Part shown: positions 48,245 to 58,637 of the stretch, one piece after another | How the letters are laid out: the number at the start of each line of letters is the position of its first letter | Position numbering within the stretch: the first letter of the stretch is position 1 | Source of the DNA: Ruminococcus sp. | GTDB taxonomy: Bacteria > Bacillota > Clostridia > Oscillospirales > Ruminococcaceae | DNA length: 64,000 bases | Direction of reading: 5' to 3' | NCBI GenBank assembly: GCA_021205185.1 | Contig: JAJPYB010000006.1 | Location: forward strand, 1 to 64,000 | The notes under the pieces: model-generated | Databases searched by the model: none | What the model saw: the letters and a program-made list of their open reading frames with translations, nothing else | What the model was told of the DNA's origin: nothing | Translations under genes and position numbers: made by a program

Positions 48245-51115
48245 TTATGGAAGCAATCTGTTTATATCTCTCGGGAACATAGACGTCGAACGAATATTAG
48301 AAAGCTTCAAAAGCTTCATCAGAAGACGTTCAAGTCCGATTCCCAGTCCGCCGTGCGGAGGAAGTCCATACTTGTGAGCTTCAAGGTAGCTTGCAAAATC
48401 AGCAGGATCAAGTCCCTGACGTTTAAGCTTAGCTATCTGCTCATCGTAATCGTGTATTCTCTGTCCTCCCGACGTTATTTCAAGTCCTCTGAACAACAGG
48501 TCAAATTTATACGCATCTCTCGGATCCTCTCTGCTGTCCATTGCGTAAAACGGCGGCTTAGAGCTTGGAAAATGAGTTATGAAAATAAAGTCTGAATTGT
48601 ATTTTTCCTTTGCGTATTCGCCGAGCTTTACCTCATCCTCAGGGTCGAGGTCAAACTTTGTATTAACGCTCTTTCCTCTCAAGAGTGTAAGCGCATCCTT
48701 GAACTTAATTGTCGGAACCTCGCCGATATCAGGAACGTCCGCATTTAAAAGCTCCAGCTCGTATTTATAGTTTTCCTTGAGATAGGACATAATATGACGA
48801 AGCATTGCAATTTCCATATTCATTACATCGTACATACTGTCGATATATCCCATTTCAAAGTCAAGTCCGATATACTCGTTTATGTGGCGGCTTGTAGCGT
48901 GCTTTTCCGCGCGGTAAACAGGCGCTATCTCGTAAACTCTATCGAAAAACGCAACTGCCGTCTGCTTGTAAAACTGAGGCGACTGATTTAAGAATGCCGG
49001 CTTCTGGAAGTAGTCAATCTTAAATATATTGGCTCCGCCCTCAGCTCCCTGAGCTACAATCTTCGGAGTGTGAATCTCAGTAAATCCGTTTGCACGCATA
49101 AATTCGTGCATTCCGTGAACAAGTCCCTCCTGAAGCTTAAATATCGCTCGCTCATAAGGATTTCTAAGCGATACGCTTCTGTTGTCGAGGTTTACCTCAA
49201 TCGAGCAGTCGAGCTTCTTTTGAGAAATTTTAAGAGGATATTCCTCCTTCGGCTCGTTTATAAGCTTTAAGTCGCTCAGAACTATTTCTACTCCAATCGG
49301 GTCCTTTGGATTTTCGTTTACAGTTCCCTCTACGCAAACAAAATGTCCCTCACGAAGTCCCTTTATAGAATCCCTGCACTTATCGCTATATACCGCCTGA
49401 ATAACATATTCTCCGGTTCTGAGGTATATAAAAGAAACCTTACCCATATTTCTTATCTTATGAACGCAGGCTCTCAGACTGATCTGCTCGCCGATATGCT
49501 CGGTAGCGTCTGTAAGCTTAAATTCCAAAAGAACATTTTCACCGCCGACTAGTGAGAAAAAATCATCACTTGCCTTTGGCTTGTAAGCGTCAGCATTTTC
49601 GTACTTTGTTAAGCTATCGGTCGTAAACTCCTGAGTGTCCTGCTGCTCGCTGTCAGCGCTTTCCTGCTCGGGAGTGAAAGAATCGAGCTTGCTCTCCAAA
49701 TGCTCCTTTATGATTTTTGGCGTCGCCACGCCCTTTAATGCTCTCGTACATTGACCCATAAGGAAGCCGAAAACCTTCTTTTCGCCGTTTGCGTACTGCT
49801 TAGCCTGAGCTTTATTTGCCGCAATTACAGCGTCAATTTCAGCGTCAACCTTATCTAAGTCAACAGTTATAACAAAGCCCTTTTCAGCAGCAATCTTTTC
49901 AGGGTCGCCGCCGTTTTCAGCAAGCTCTCTGAACACAGCCTTAGCATCGTTTTTAGAGATTTTCTCCTCATCTGAAAGCCTTACAATTTTAGCGAGGTCA
50001 GATGGAGAGAACTTGATATTGTCAATGTCAATTTCGCCTAAATTTACTCGGCGCATAAATTCCGTTAAAATAAACGCTGATACGGATTTCGGATTGTTGT
50101 GAGTTTTTAATGCTTCGTCAAAGAAGTCGGAAACTGCCTTTGTGTTAATTAAAATCTGCGAATCAACCGCCGACAAACCGTACTGCTCGGTATATCTCTT
50201 GAAACGCTGCTGCGGCATTTCAGGAAGCTTCGCCTTGATTTCAGCTAACTGCTCGTCTGTAAGGTTTACCTGCAAAATGTCAGGCTCTGGGAAATAGCGG
50301 TAGTCGTGAGCGTTTTCCTTAGTTCTCATCGACTTTGTCGTATCTCTGTTTGCGTCGTATCGCCTTGTTTCCTGAACAACCTTCTTACCAGCTTCAAGCA
50401 AAAGCGCCTGTCTGCGTTCCTCGTATTCGATAGCTCTGCCGACGCTCTTTATAGAGTTCAGGTTTTTAATTTCAGCACGAGTACCAAACTCCTTATCGTC
50501 AGGCTTCATAATTGAAATGTTTACGTCACATCTCAGCGAGCCTTGCTCCATTTTACAGTCGCAAACTCCGGCGTAACGCAAAAGCAAGGAAACCTGCTCA
50601 ACAAAAGCCATAGCCTCCTCAGCCGAGTTCATATCAGGCTCAGTTACAATTTCTATAAGCGGAATACCGCAGCGGTTATAGTCTGCGAGCGAAACACCGT
50701 TATAGTCGTCATGGACAAGCTTTCCGGCGTCCTCCTCGACGTGTATATGGTTTATTCTTATTTCCTTTTTGTTGCCGTTTACCTCAATCGGTACCTTTCC
50801 GGCTCCGACAAGAGGATAATAAAGCTGAGAAATCTGATAAGCCTTCGGCAGGTCTGGATAAAAGTAATTTTTTCTGTCGAAAACCGAGAACTTATTTATC
50901 TCGCAGTTTAAAGCGTATCCTGCCTTGACTGCATATTCAATTGCCGTCTGATTTATTACAGGGAGCGTTCCAGGCATTCCCGAACAAACAGGACAGCATC
51001 TTGTGTTCTGGTCGCCGCCGAACTCAGCGTTACAGGTACAGAAAACCTTTGAGTTTGTCAAAAGCTCTGCGTGTATTTCAAGTCCGATGACGGTTATATA
51101 TTTGGAATTTTTCAT
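48245..51115 (-). CDS. Fusion of GatB (Asp/Glu-tRNA amidotransferase) with archaeal-type aspartyl-tRNA synthetase
   Basis: A single 956-residue frame. Residues 1-475 are a complete GatB: kinase core (GLEIHAEL, zinc Cys at 26, 28, 41 and 44) and a YqeY-like tail ending FLMGQCTRALKGVATP. A polar linker of about 45 residues (SESADSEQQDTQE-like) follows. Residues about 527-956 are an archaeal/eukaryotic-type AspRS: OB-fold (545-620), motif 1 FTEIHTPKI (Pro at 684), motif 2 APVYRAEKHATSRH (Arg 735) and motif 3 GGLGIGLERL (922-931). There is no bacterial GAD insert. It should charge tRNA with Asp and, with GatC and GatA, amidate Asp-tRNA(Asn) to Asn-tRNA(Asn). gatC and gatA lie directly upstream. 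Confidence 0.93.
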   Translation of the reverse strand: MKNSKYITVIGLEIHAELLTNSKVFCTCNAEFGGDQNTRCCPVCSGMPGTLPVINQTAIEYAVKAGYALNCEINKFSVFDRKNYFYPDLPKAYQISQLYYPLVGAGKVPIEVNGNKKEIRINHIHVEEDAGKLVHDDYNGVSLADYNRCGIPLIEIVTEPDMNSAEEAMAFVEQVSLLLRYAGVCDCKMEQGSLRCDVNISIMKPDDKEFGTRAEIKNLNSIKSVGRAIEYEERRQALLLEAGKKVVQETRRYDANRDTTKSMRTKENAHDYRYFPEPDILQVNLTDEQLAEIKAKLPEMPQQRFKRYTEQYGLSAVDSQILINTKAVSDFFDEALKTHNNPKSVSAFILTEFMRRVNLGEIDIDNIKFSPSDLAKIVRLSDEEKISKNDAKAVFRELAENGGDPEKIAAEKGFVITVDLDKVDAEIDAVIAANKAQAKQYANGEKKVFGFLMGQCTRALKGVATPKIIKEHLESKLDSFTPEQESADSEQQDTQEFTTDSLTKYENADAYKPKASDDFFSLVGGENVLLEFKLTDATEHIGEQISLRACVHKIRNMGKVSFIYLRTGEYVIQAVYSDKCRDSIKGLREGHFVCVEGTVNENPKDPIGVEIVLSDLKLINEPKEEYPLKISQKKLDCSIEVNLDNRSVSLRNPYERAIFKLQEGLVHGMHEFMRANGFTEIHTPKIVAQGAEGGANIFKIDYFQKPAFLNQSPQFYKQTAVAFFDRVYEIAPVYRAEKHATSRHINEYIGLDFEMGYIDSMYDVMNMEIAMLRHIMSYLKENYKYELELLNADVPDIGEVPTIKFKDALTLLRGKSVNTKFDLDPEDEVKLGEYAKEKYNSDFIFITHFPSSKPPFYAMDSREDPRDAYKFDLLFRGLEITSGGQRIHDYDEQIAKLKRQGLDPADFASYLEAHKYGLPPHGGLGIGLERLLMKLLKLSNIRSTSMFPRDINRLLP

Positions 51116-51141
51116 ATATCATCATACCTTTCCGACTTAAA

Positions 51142-52593
51142 TCAAAGCTTTGGCAAAGCTCGTTCAAAGCTTGCTTCATAAGCGTCTGCGACTTGAATTA
51201 CCGTCTGCTCGTCAAATTGCTTTCCGATTATCGACATTCCAATCGGCAATCCCTGCTTGTCGTATCCGCAAGGAGTTGAAACCGCCGGAAGTCCTGCGAT
51301 ATTTACAGTTACCGTACAAATATCCGCCTGATACATCTTTACAGGGTCGCTTATATTTTCGTGAACCTTATATGCTGTAGTCGGTGCGGTAGGAGTCAAA
51401 ACAACGTCGCACTGCTCGAAAATATCGTTGTATTCCTTTCTGATAAGCTGCTTCAGCGCCATTGCCTTTCCGTAATAAGCGTCGTAATATCCGCTTGAAA
51501 GGGCGTAGTTGCCTAAAAGTATTCTTCTCTTGACCTCGTCGCCAAAGCCCTCGCTCCTCGAGTTCTTGATAAGGTCCTCGTAGCTTTCGCCAACGGTTGA
51601 TCTGTGACCGTACTTGATTCCGTCGTATCTTGAAAGGTTTGAGCAGGCTTCAGCAGAAGAAATCAGGTAGTAAGCAGGAATCGCAAATTTAAGCGACGGC
51701 ATTGAGCAAGGAACTATCGTCGTGCCCATTGCCTTTAAATCGTCCGCCGCTTTAAGGACGCACTTTCTTACCTCGTCGTCAATTCCTTCCTCGTAAAATT
51801 CCTTCGGAAGGGCGATTTTAAGTCCCTTTATATTCTGTCCGATTTTTGCTGTAAAATCAGGAACCTCTCTTCTTGAGCTTGTACCGTCGTGCATATCAAA
51901 TCCGCAGATTGAATTTAAAATAACGGCGCAGTCACGGCTGCTTCTTGCAAGCGGTCCTATCTGGTCAAGGCTTGAAGCAAACGCTACAAGTCCGTATCTT
52001 GAAACTCTCGAATAGGTAGGCTTTAAGCCGACAACTCCGCAAAAGCTGGAAGGCTGTCTTATCGAGCCGCCTGTATCAGAGCCTAATGCTGCCGCACACA
52101 AATCTGCGCCAACAGCACTTGCCGAGCCGCCTGACGAGCCGCCCGGAACTCTTGATTTATCATAAGGGTTTTTTGTCTTTTTAAAGGCCGACGTCTGAGT
52201 TGAACCGCCCATAGCAAATTCATCGAGCGATACCTTGCCGAGCATTACGATATTTTCATCCTCAAGCTTTTGCATAACCGTCGCGTTATATGGCGGAACA
52301 AAATCCTCAAGCATTTTAGACGAACAGGTTGTCAAAATCCCCTCAGTACAAATGTTATCCTTTATTGCCATTGGAATACCAGTAAGGGCGCTCGCCTTTC
52401 CCTCGTCAATTCTCTTTTGAGCTTTATCCGCCTGTTCAAGCGCCTTTTCCTCGGTTACTGTTATATAGCACTCAAGATCTGCGTCGTACTCTTTTATTCT
52501 TTTTAAATAAAATTCTGTAGATTCTCTTGCTGAAAGCTTTCGCTGGTCAAGCGCTTCACGGAGCTTTGCAAGACTTATATTTTTCATATCCAT
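51142..52593 (-). CDS. gatA: Asp/Glu-tRNA amidotransferase subunit A
   Basis: A 483-residue amidase-signature protein. The Ser-cisSer-Lys triad is visible: Lys in IPMAIKDNI, cis-Ser in GSDTGGSIRQPSS and the nucleophile Ser in the same motif; GGSSGGSASAVGA precedes it. It releases ammonia from Gln and sends it to GatB. It follows gatC by 11 bp and precedes the gatB fusion by 26 bp. Confidence 0.97.
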   Translation of the reverse strand: MDMKNISLAKLREALDQRKLSARESTEFYLKRIKEYDADLECYITVTEEKALEQADKAQKRIDEGKASALTGIPMAIKDNICTEGILTTCSSKMLEDFVPPYNATVMQKLEDENIVMLGKVSLDEFAMGGSTQTSAFKKTKNPYDKSRVPGGSSGGSASAVGADLCAAALGSDTGGSIRQPSSFCGVVGLKPTYSRVSRYGLVAFASSLDQIGPLARSSRDCAVILNSICGFDMHDGTSSRREVPDFTAKIGQNIKGLKIALPKEFYEEGIDDEVRKCVLKAADDLKAMGTTIVPCSMPSLKFAIPAYYLISSAEACSNLSRYDGIKYGHRSTVGESYEDLIKNSRSEGFGDEVKRRILLGNYALSSGYYDAYYGKAMALKQLIRKEYNDIFEQCDVVLTPTAPTTAYKVHENISDPVKMYQADICTVTVNIAGLPAVSTPCGYDKQGLPIGMSIIGKQFDEQTVIQVADAYEASFERALPKL

Positions 52594-52604
52594 AAACGCT
52601 CCTC

Positions 52605-52883
52605 CTATTCTACTACCTTCGGAACAACAAAGCAGTTTTGTTGATTCTTGGCGTTAGAAAGCAGCTTTTGCGTGTCAAGGCTCTTTGCATTCTTGTCCTC
52701 ACGCAAATCGTTTAAGAATATATTCTTGTTATCGAGATATGGGTCGTAAACCACATCAATTTCCTTAACCTTGTCCATAAGCTCAATAATGCTTGTCATA
52801 TCCTCGCCGACCTTTTCAAGCTCCTCGTCAGTAAACTTCAGCTTTCCAAGCTCAGCAAGATACTTTACCATTTCAAGATCCAT
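52605..52883 (-). CDS. gatC: Asp/Glu-tRNA amidotransferase subunit C
   Basis: A 92-residue GatC. MVKYLAELGKLKFTDEELEK, then a C-terminal wrap segment with LREDKNAKSL, is the family pattern. It stabilises GatA-GatB. The ATG at 52883 has AAGGTGA upstream and gives normal length; longer in-frame starts have no ribosome site. First gene of the operon gatC-gatA-gatB/aspS-foldase. Confidence 0.93.
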   Translation of the reverse strand: MDLEMVKYLAELGKLKFTDEELEKVGEDMTSIIELMDKVKEIDVVYDPYLDNKNIFLNDLREDKNAKSLDTQKLLSNAKNQQNCFVVPKVVE

Positions 52884-53084
52884 AGCAGTTTCACCTTTCA
52901 TCTTTTTCTTGCGAGGGTATACAAACCCCATACTAAATATATATTTTACCACACAGAGCCTTATTTTGCAAGTATTTTTTGAGCTGGCGACTGTATTTGA
53001 AGATGCCCGTCAGAATCATACATATCGACACAAATTCTGTCGCTAGTTTTTACTTTCTTTTTTCATTTGTTATCACTTCATTTG

Positions 53085-53112
53085 TTGACTTTTTTTGTGA
53101 TATGTGTATAAT
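53085..53112 (+). promoter_or_regulatory. Promoter of the glycosyltransferase gene
   Basis: TTGACT (53085-53090) and TATAAT (53107-53112) with a 16-nt spacer, about 100 nt before the start. The long 5' UTR has no stem I can assign. The rest of the 52884-53216 gap is AT-rich and contains the divergent gatC leader. Confidence 0.6.
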
Positions 53113-53216
53113 TGAATTAAGGTATCTTATCTTGCTCTAAATACATCTGGCAAGGAAGATACTCTCAAGCTCAAAGCATCAAATGAAGGGATTCACTCTT
53201 TTAATAGAGGTAAGCT

Positions 53217-54389
53217 ATGAAAATTCTAATAATATCAGACTGGTACGCTCCTGTAATCAACGGAGTGGTAACGTCTATTTTAAATTTACGTCAAGGACTT
53301 GAAGAGAGAGGTCACGAGGTTCGTATTCTCACACTCTCCGGCAACCGCAAGTCCTATTCAAAGGACGGCGTCACCTACATCGGGTCGGCGCCAGCAGGAT
53401 TCATTTACCCGAATGCCAGAATACGTATCGTCAAGGCAAAGCAGTATATGACCGAGCTTCGTGAATGGAAGCCTGACATTATTCATTCAAACTGTGAATT
53501 CAGCACGTTTATATTGGCAAGAAACATCGCAAAGAAGCTGAATTGTCCTATCGTTCACACCTATCATACAGTTTACGAAAACTACACTCACTACTTTTGC
53601 CCCAGTAAAAAGCTAGGCAAATCAGCAGTTTCTACCTTCTCAAGAATAATATCAAATAAAACCGACTGTCTGATAGTTCCCAGCGCAAAGGTAGCAGATC
53701 TTTTAAAAAACTACGGCGTAGTAAAGCCGATATTTGTCGTGCCCACTGGTATTGACTTATCAAAGTTTTCACCCGACTCTGTCGTTCACGATACAAACGC
53801 CGTCAAGGAAAAGCTCGGCGTGCCGCGTTCTAACAAGGTGCTTTTGTATCTTGGCAGACTTGCCAAGGAGAAAAACTGCGAGGAGCTTATAAGCGCCGCC
53901 GCAAAGCTTCGCGATAAGCCTATTACACTTCTGATTGTCGGCGGAGGTCCGATAAGAAGCGACTTAGAGCAGCTCGTTGAAAAGCTAGGAATTCAAGACA
54001 AGGTAATTTTTACAGGAATGGTTCAGCCCAGCAGGACAACGATCTACTACTCTATTGGCGACCTGTTTTTAAACGCTTCCACAAGCGAAACGCAGGGACT
54101 TACCTATATGGAAGCGTTAGCGTCAGGATTACCTCTTTTGTGCCGAAGGGACGCTTGCTTAAAGGATGTAATTGAGGAAGGCTCAAACGGTGAAATGTAC
54201 GACACAGAGGATGAGCTGATAGAGCTGCTTGAAAGATTCTTAAACAGCGATAAGGTATTGGCGTACAGAGAAAACGCCTTGAAATCAGCTGAAAAATTTT
54301 CAATCTCGACATTTGCTAAAAGTATGGAAAAGATTTACGAGAGTTGTTTAACGCCTGTCAATGTCAGCAGATTTACTTCAAATGATTAA
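53217..54389 (+). CDS. GT4-family glycosyltransferase
   Basis: A 390-residue GT-B retaining glycosyltransferase. N-terminal domain DWYAPVINGVVTSILNLRQ and HTYHTVYENYTHY. C-terminal nucleotide-sugar domain shows LLYLGRLAKEKNCEELI, then GGGPIRSDLEQL, and NASTSETQGLTYMEALASG with the E-x7-E pair. It resembles enzymes that glucosylate diacylglycerol in Firmicutes, so glycolipid or lipoteichoic anchor synthesis is likely but not certain. Single gene with its own promoter and terminator. Confidence 0.9.
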   Translation: MKILIISDWYAPVINGVVTSILNLRQGLEERGHEVRILTLSGNRKSYSKDGVTYIGSAPAGFIYPNARIRIVKAKQYMTELREWKPDIIHSNCEFSTFILARNIAKKLNCPIVHTYHTVYENYTHYFCPSKKLGKSAVSTFSRIISNKTDCLIVPSAKVADLLKNYGVVKPIFVVPTGIDLSKFSPDSVVHDTNAVKEKLGVPRSNKVLLYLGRLAKEKNCEELISAAAKLRDKPITLLIVGGGPIRSDLEQLVEKLGIQDKVIFTGMVQPSRTTIYYSIGDLFLNASTSETQGLTYMEALASGLPLLCRRDACLKDVIEEGSNGEMYDTEDELIELLERFLNSDKVLAYRENALKSAEKFSISTFAKSMEKIYESCLTPVNVSRFTSND

Positions 54390-54411
54390 ATTTCAGATAT
54401 TGTTATTGCAC

Positions 54412-54445
54412 AGAACCTGAGGCATTTCCTCAGGTTCTTTTTTGC
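54412..54445 (+). terminator. Terminator of the glycosyltransferase gene
   Basis: Stem AGAACCTGAGG / CCTCAGGTTCT with a CATTT loop, then TTTTTTGCTG. It lies 23 nt after the stop at 54389. Confidence 0.85.
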
Positions 54446-54599
54446 TGTAAAAATTTGAGTTAAATTCACAACAAAGCAAAAAAAGACACCGATTTTAGCA
54501 ATTTTTGTGTATAATTTTCCCCTTCCTGATGATATAATGGCTGTATGCAAAGCGACTGCATTCGCTTGCTACAACTATTGATTAAGGAGGATTGATTTT

Positions 54600-56339
54600 A
54601 TGAAAGTTAAAAGAATGGTCGCACTTGTTGCTGCCACTGTATTTTCCATGACAGGAATTTATGCAGCTCCAAGCAGTGTTAGTGCTGATGACTCGGACGT
54701 TGTTGTAATCGACCCTGCTAACGCTTCTCCAATAAACGACGGCGTTTTTGAAGGCTGGGGAACAAGCCTTTGTTGGTACGGAAATCGTATAGGCGGTTCC
54801 GAAAAGACAACAGCTGAAGCAGCGGAGGTTTTGTATAACGCTGACACAGGATTGGGACTTAACATAATAAGGTACAATATCGGCGGTGGTGACGACCCGA
54901 CGCACGACCATATTCAGCGTTCCGATTCAAAAATGCCTGGATACTGGACAAACTATGATGAGGAAACCGGCGAGTTTGAATATGACTTTACTCAGGATGA
55001 AAATCAGCGAAATGTACTTCTGAAATCCATTGAAGAATGTCCTGATATGCTGGTTGAAATGTTCTCAAATTCACCCCCGTATTTTATGACACGAAGCGGT
55101 TGCACCTCTGGCACAACAGACAGCACCAAAAGCAATATAGAAATTGACCAGATGGACGAGTTTGCAGATTATTTAGCTACAGTTGTAAAATACTATGTTG
55201 ACGAGGGAATAAATGTAGTAAGCGTTGAACCAATGAACGAACCTTCAAACGGTTGGAATGTAAGCTACTACGGCGTAAAGCAGGAAGGCTGTTCAATTGC
55301 TGCTGGTGACGAGCAATCAGCTATGATTGTGGCTATGAGCGAAGCAATGGAAAAATATGGTCTGAGCGATATTTCATTAGCTGGAATGGACGAAACAAGC
55401 CCTGCTACAACATTTGCATCACTCAGAAAAATGTCAGATGAAGCTTATTCGCTCCTGGACAGACTTAACACTCACACATATGCTACCGCTACGTCTGCGA
55501 AACTTAAAACAAAAGCGGCAGAGGATAGCAAAACACTTTGGATGAGCGAAACCGATAGCGGCGGAACAAAGGGTACAAACGCTGGCGAAATGGGTGCTGC
55601 TTTGAACTTTGCATCGCAAATTACAACAGACCTTAACAATTTACAGCCGTCCGCTTGGATTATGTGGCAGGCAATTGGTTCGTATTGCGATACCGAAAAC
55701 GAGTTTGATCCAGACACTTTATCCCAGCAAGACCTTGATACAAACGGATTCTGGGGTGTTTGCTACGCTGATATGAATACAGAAAGCGTTGTTCTGACTA
55801 AAAAATATTATGGCTTTGGTCAGTACACCAGATACATTCGCCCTGGCGACACTCTCATTTCAACAGAGGATACCTATTCAACTGCAGCTTACAACTCAGA
55901 AGACGAGCAGCTCACTATAGTTGTGTACAACACTGATGAAGCAGACAGAGATGTCAGCTACGATTTATCCGCATTTATGGAATCCGGCACTACAGCAGAA
56001 GTCATCAGAACAAGCGGCGATATGGCGACTGGTGAAAACTGGGCTGAGCTTGACCCTGTTTCAGTAGTAGATGGCGCTCTTAATGTAACAGTCAAGGGCA
56101 ACTCAATCACCACATATGTTGTAAGCGGTGTCAGCAATGAAGGCTTACTCGGAGATGTCAATCTGGATGGCAGCATTACTACAGCAGATGTCGGACTTGC
56201 AAACGCTCATGCTAAGGGTACCAAGGAATTAAGCGACGATGCTTTCAAGAGAGCTGACGTTAACCTTGATGGAAAGGTTACAACAGCAGATGTAGGAATC
56301 ATCAATGCTTATGCGAAGGGTGTTAAAGAATATCTATAA
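54600..56339 (+). CDS. Secreted GH30 glycoside hydrolase with type I dockerin
   Basis: A 579-residue exported enzyme: signal peptide about 1-29 (VSADD). The (beta/alpha)8 domain (about 35-410) begins with FEGWGTSLCWYGNRIGG, which resembles GH30 subfamily 5 endo-beta-1,6-galactanases. Acid/base Glu 214 is in EPMNEPSNGW and nucleophile Glu 317 in WMSETDSGG. A beta-sandwich runs to about 505. Residues 513-579 are a type I dockerin with two calcium repeats, DVNLDGSITTADVGLANAH and DVNLDGKVTTADVGIINAY. It should dock to a cohesin on a cellulosome scaffoldin. AGGAGG ribosome site. No cohesin gene is in the window. Confidence 0.9.
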   Translation: MKVKRMVALVAATVFSMTGIYAAPSSVSADDSDVVVIDPANASPINDGVFEGWGTSLCWYGNRIGGSEKTTAEAAEVLYNADTGLGLNIIRYNIGGGDDPTHDHIQRSDSKMPGYWTNYDEETGEFEYDFTQDENQRNVLLKSIEECPDMLVEMFSNSPPYFMTRSGCTSGTTDSTKSNIEIDQMDEFADYLATVVKYYVDEGINVVSVEPMNEPSNGWNVSYYGVKQEGCSIAAGDEQSAMIVAMSEAMEKYGLSDISLAGMDETSPATTFASLRKMSDEAYSLLDRLNTHTYATATSAKLKTKAAEDSKTLWMSETDSGGTKGTNAGEMGAALNFASQITTDLNNLQPSAWIMWQAIGSYCDTENEFDPDTLSQQDLDTNGFWGVCYADMNTESVVLTKKYYGFGQYTRYIRPGDTLISTEDTYSTAAYNSEDEQLTIVVYNTDEADRDVSYDLSAFMESGTTAEVIRTSGDMATGENWAELDPVSVVDGALNVTVKGNSITTYVVSGVSNEGLLGDVNLDGSITTADVGLANAHAKGTKELSDDAFKRADVNLDGKVTTADVGIINAYAKGVKEYL

Positions 56340-56344
56340 CTAAA

Positions 56345-56404
56345 TTCAGCGGGAGTACAATCCGACACTGAAACGTTGAATGACGGGAAAAGCCCCTTAT
56401 TGAA
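56345..56404 (-). repeat. Palindrome-rich intergenic element, copy 2
   Basis: Reverse-complement relative of the element at 32471-32556. On the minus strand it reads TTCAATAAGGGG, CCCGTCATTCAACG, TTTCAG, GGATTGTACTCCCG, CTGAA. The first two blocks are nearly identical to copy 1, and the variable insert between blocks 2 and 3 is missing. It follows the stop of the GH30 gene by 5 nt. Confidence 0.6.
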
Positions 56405-56437
56405 GTTCAATCTTCACTTTACTCCTATCATATAAAG

Positions 56438-56475
56438 AAGGCACAGAGAATTCTTTTAATTCTCTGTGCCTTTTA
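56438..56475. terminator. Convergent terminator between GH30 and gdhA
   Basis: Perfect 13-bp stem GGCACAGAGAATT / AATTCTCTGTGCC with a CTTTT loop, and T-runs on the plus-strand side. It serves the GH30 gene and the convergent gdhA. Confidence 0.85.
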
Positions 56476-56502
56476 CTTATCATTGTAATGATTTTATTTT
56501 GT

Positions 56503-57858
<1,356 letters not shown>

Positions 57859-57932
57859 TTAAGCCCTCCCATTTTAAAATTTTTTTGTAAAAATGCGACA
57901 ATAACCTTGATCACATTTCATACAGCATTTTT

Positions 57933-57961
57933 ATGATACCATAAATAACCGAATTTGGCAA
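57933..57961 (-). promoter_or_regulatory. gdhA promoter
   Basis: On the minus strand TTGCCA (57961-57956) and TATCAT (57938-57933) are 17 nt apart, about 78 nt before the gdhA start. Confidence 0.55.
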
Positions 57962-58079
57962 CAAAATTTGCAGGATTTCTTTTTTGAAAATTCATTTTTT
58001 ACATTTTGTTAACAAAGGAACTTCCCTTTCTGCGTAAATTCACCTTCTGTGCAAACACAAATGATGCAAAAAAATTGTC

Positions 58080-58108
58080 TTGACTTATATATGAAAATGT
58101 GATATAGT
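58080..58108 (+). promoter_or_regulatory. Promoter of the threonine-pathway operon
   Basis: TTGACT (58080-58085) and TATAGT (58103-58108) with a 17-nt spacer, 41 nt before the ACT-protein start. No T-box or riboswitch consensus is seen in the short leader. Confidence 0.65.
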
Positions 58109-58149
58109 TGTATTTGTCATAAAAACAAATGTATATCGGAGGTGGACTT

Positions 58150-58605
58150 ATGAGTGATATTCAAAACGAAAGCGAGCAGCTTGTAGTTGTTAATGCCAAA
58201 GTCCTGCCCGATATAATTTTAAAGGTATTGTCTGCGAAAAAAATGAAAGCGAGAGGAGACGCTAAAAGCTCCTCTGACGCTTGCAGAGCCGTTGGAATTT
58301 CTCGAAGCGCTTACTACAAATACAAGGACTGCGTTTTTGGATATGAAGAAAAAATGCAAAGCAAAATTCTATCCCTGTATCTTGTACTAAAGGACGAAAA
58401 GGGCGTCCTGTCGGGGATTATTTCCTCGCTTTACGAGCTTGGACTTAACATTCTGACGGTAAATCAAAACATACCTGTTGATTCGGTTGCAAGCGTTACA
58501 ATCTCTGTCAGAATGGACAGAGCAGACGCAACGCTCACGAATATAAAGGAAACGCTGCTCAATATGTACGGCGTTGTTGACGCAAAAATCATTTCAGGCG
58601 AATAA
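58150..58605 (+). CDS. ACT-domain protein of the UPF0735 (PheB-like) family
   Basis: A 151-residue protein with an HTH-like N-terminal part (about 35-65, DACRAVGISRSAYYKYKDC) and a C-terminal ACT domain (about 75-150, LYLVLKDEKGVLSGIISSLY, then LNILTVNQNIP). ACT domains bind amino acids. In Firmicutes this family commonly precedes hom or pheA. It may sense threonine or regulate the pathway, but no function is proven. The ATG at 58150 has CGGAGGTGG upstream. First gene of the operon. Confidence 0.85.
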   Translation: MSDIQNESEQLVVVNAKVLPDIILKVLSAKKMKARGDAKSSSDACRAVGISRSAYYKYKDCVFGYEEKMQSKILSLYLVLKDEKGVLSGIISSLYELGLNILTVNQNIPVDSVASVTISVRMDRADATLTNIKETLLNMYGVVDAKIISGE

Positions 58606-58637
58606 TCGCCTTTTAACGCAAAGGATGGTAGAAACTT

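Noticed and set aside
48245-51115. Possibility that the GatB-AspRS fusion is a sequence error joining two genes
   Set aside because: Both parts stay in one frame through a polar linker, there is no start codon with ribosome site before the AspRS part, and each part is full length. An error that removes a stop cannot be fully excluded without reads.
58020-58149. T-box or riboswitch before the threonine operon
   Set aside because: The leader after the promoter is about 35 nt and has no T-box motif or terminator.
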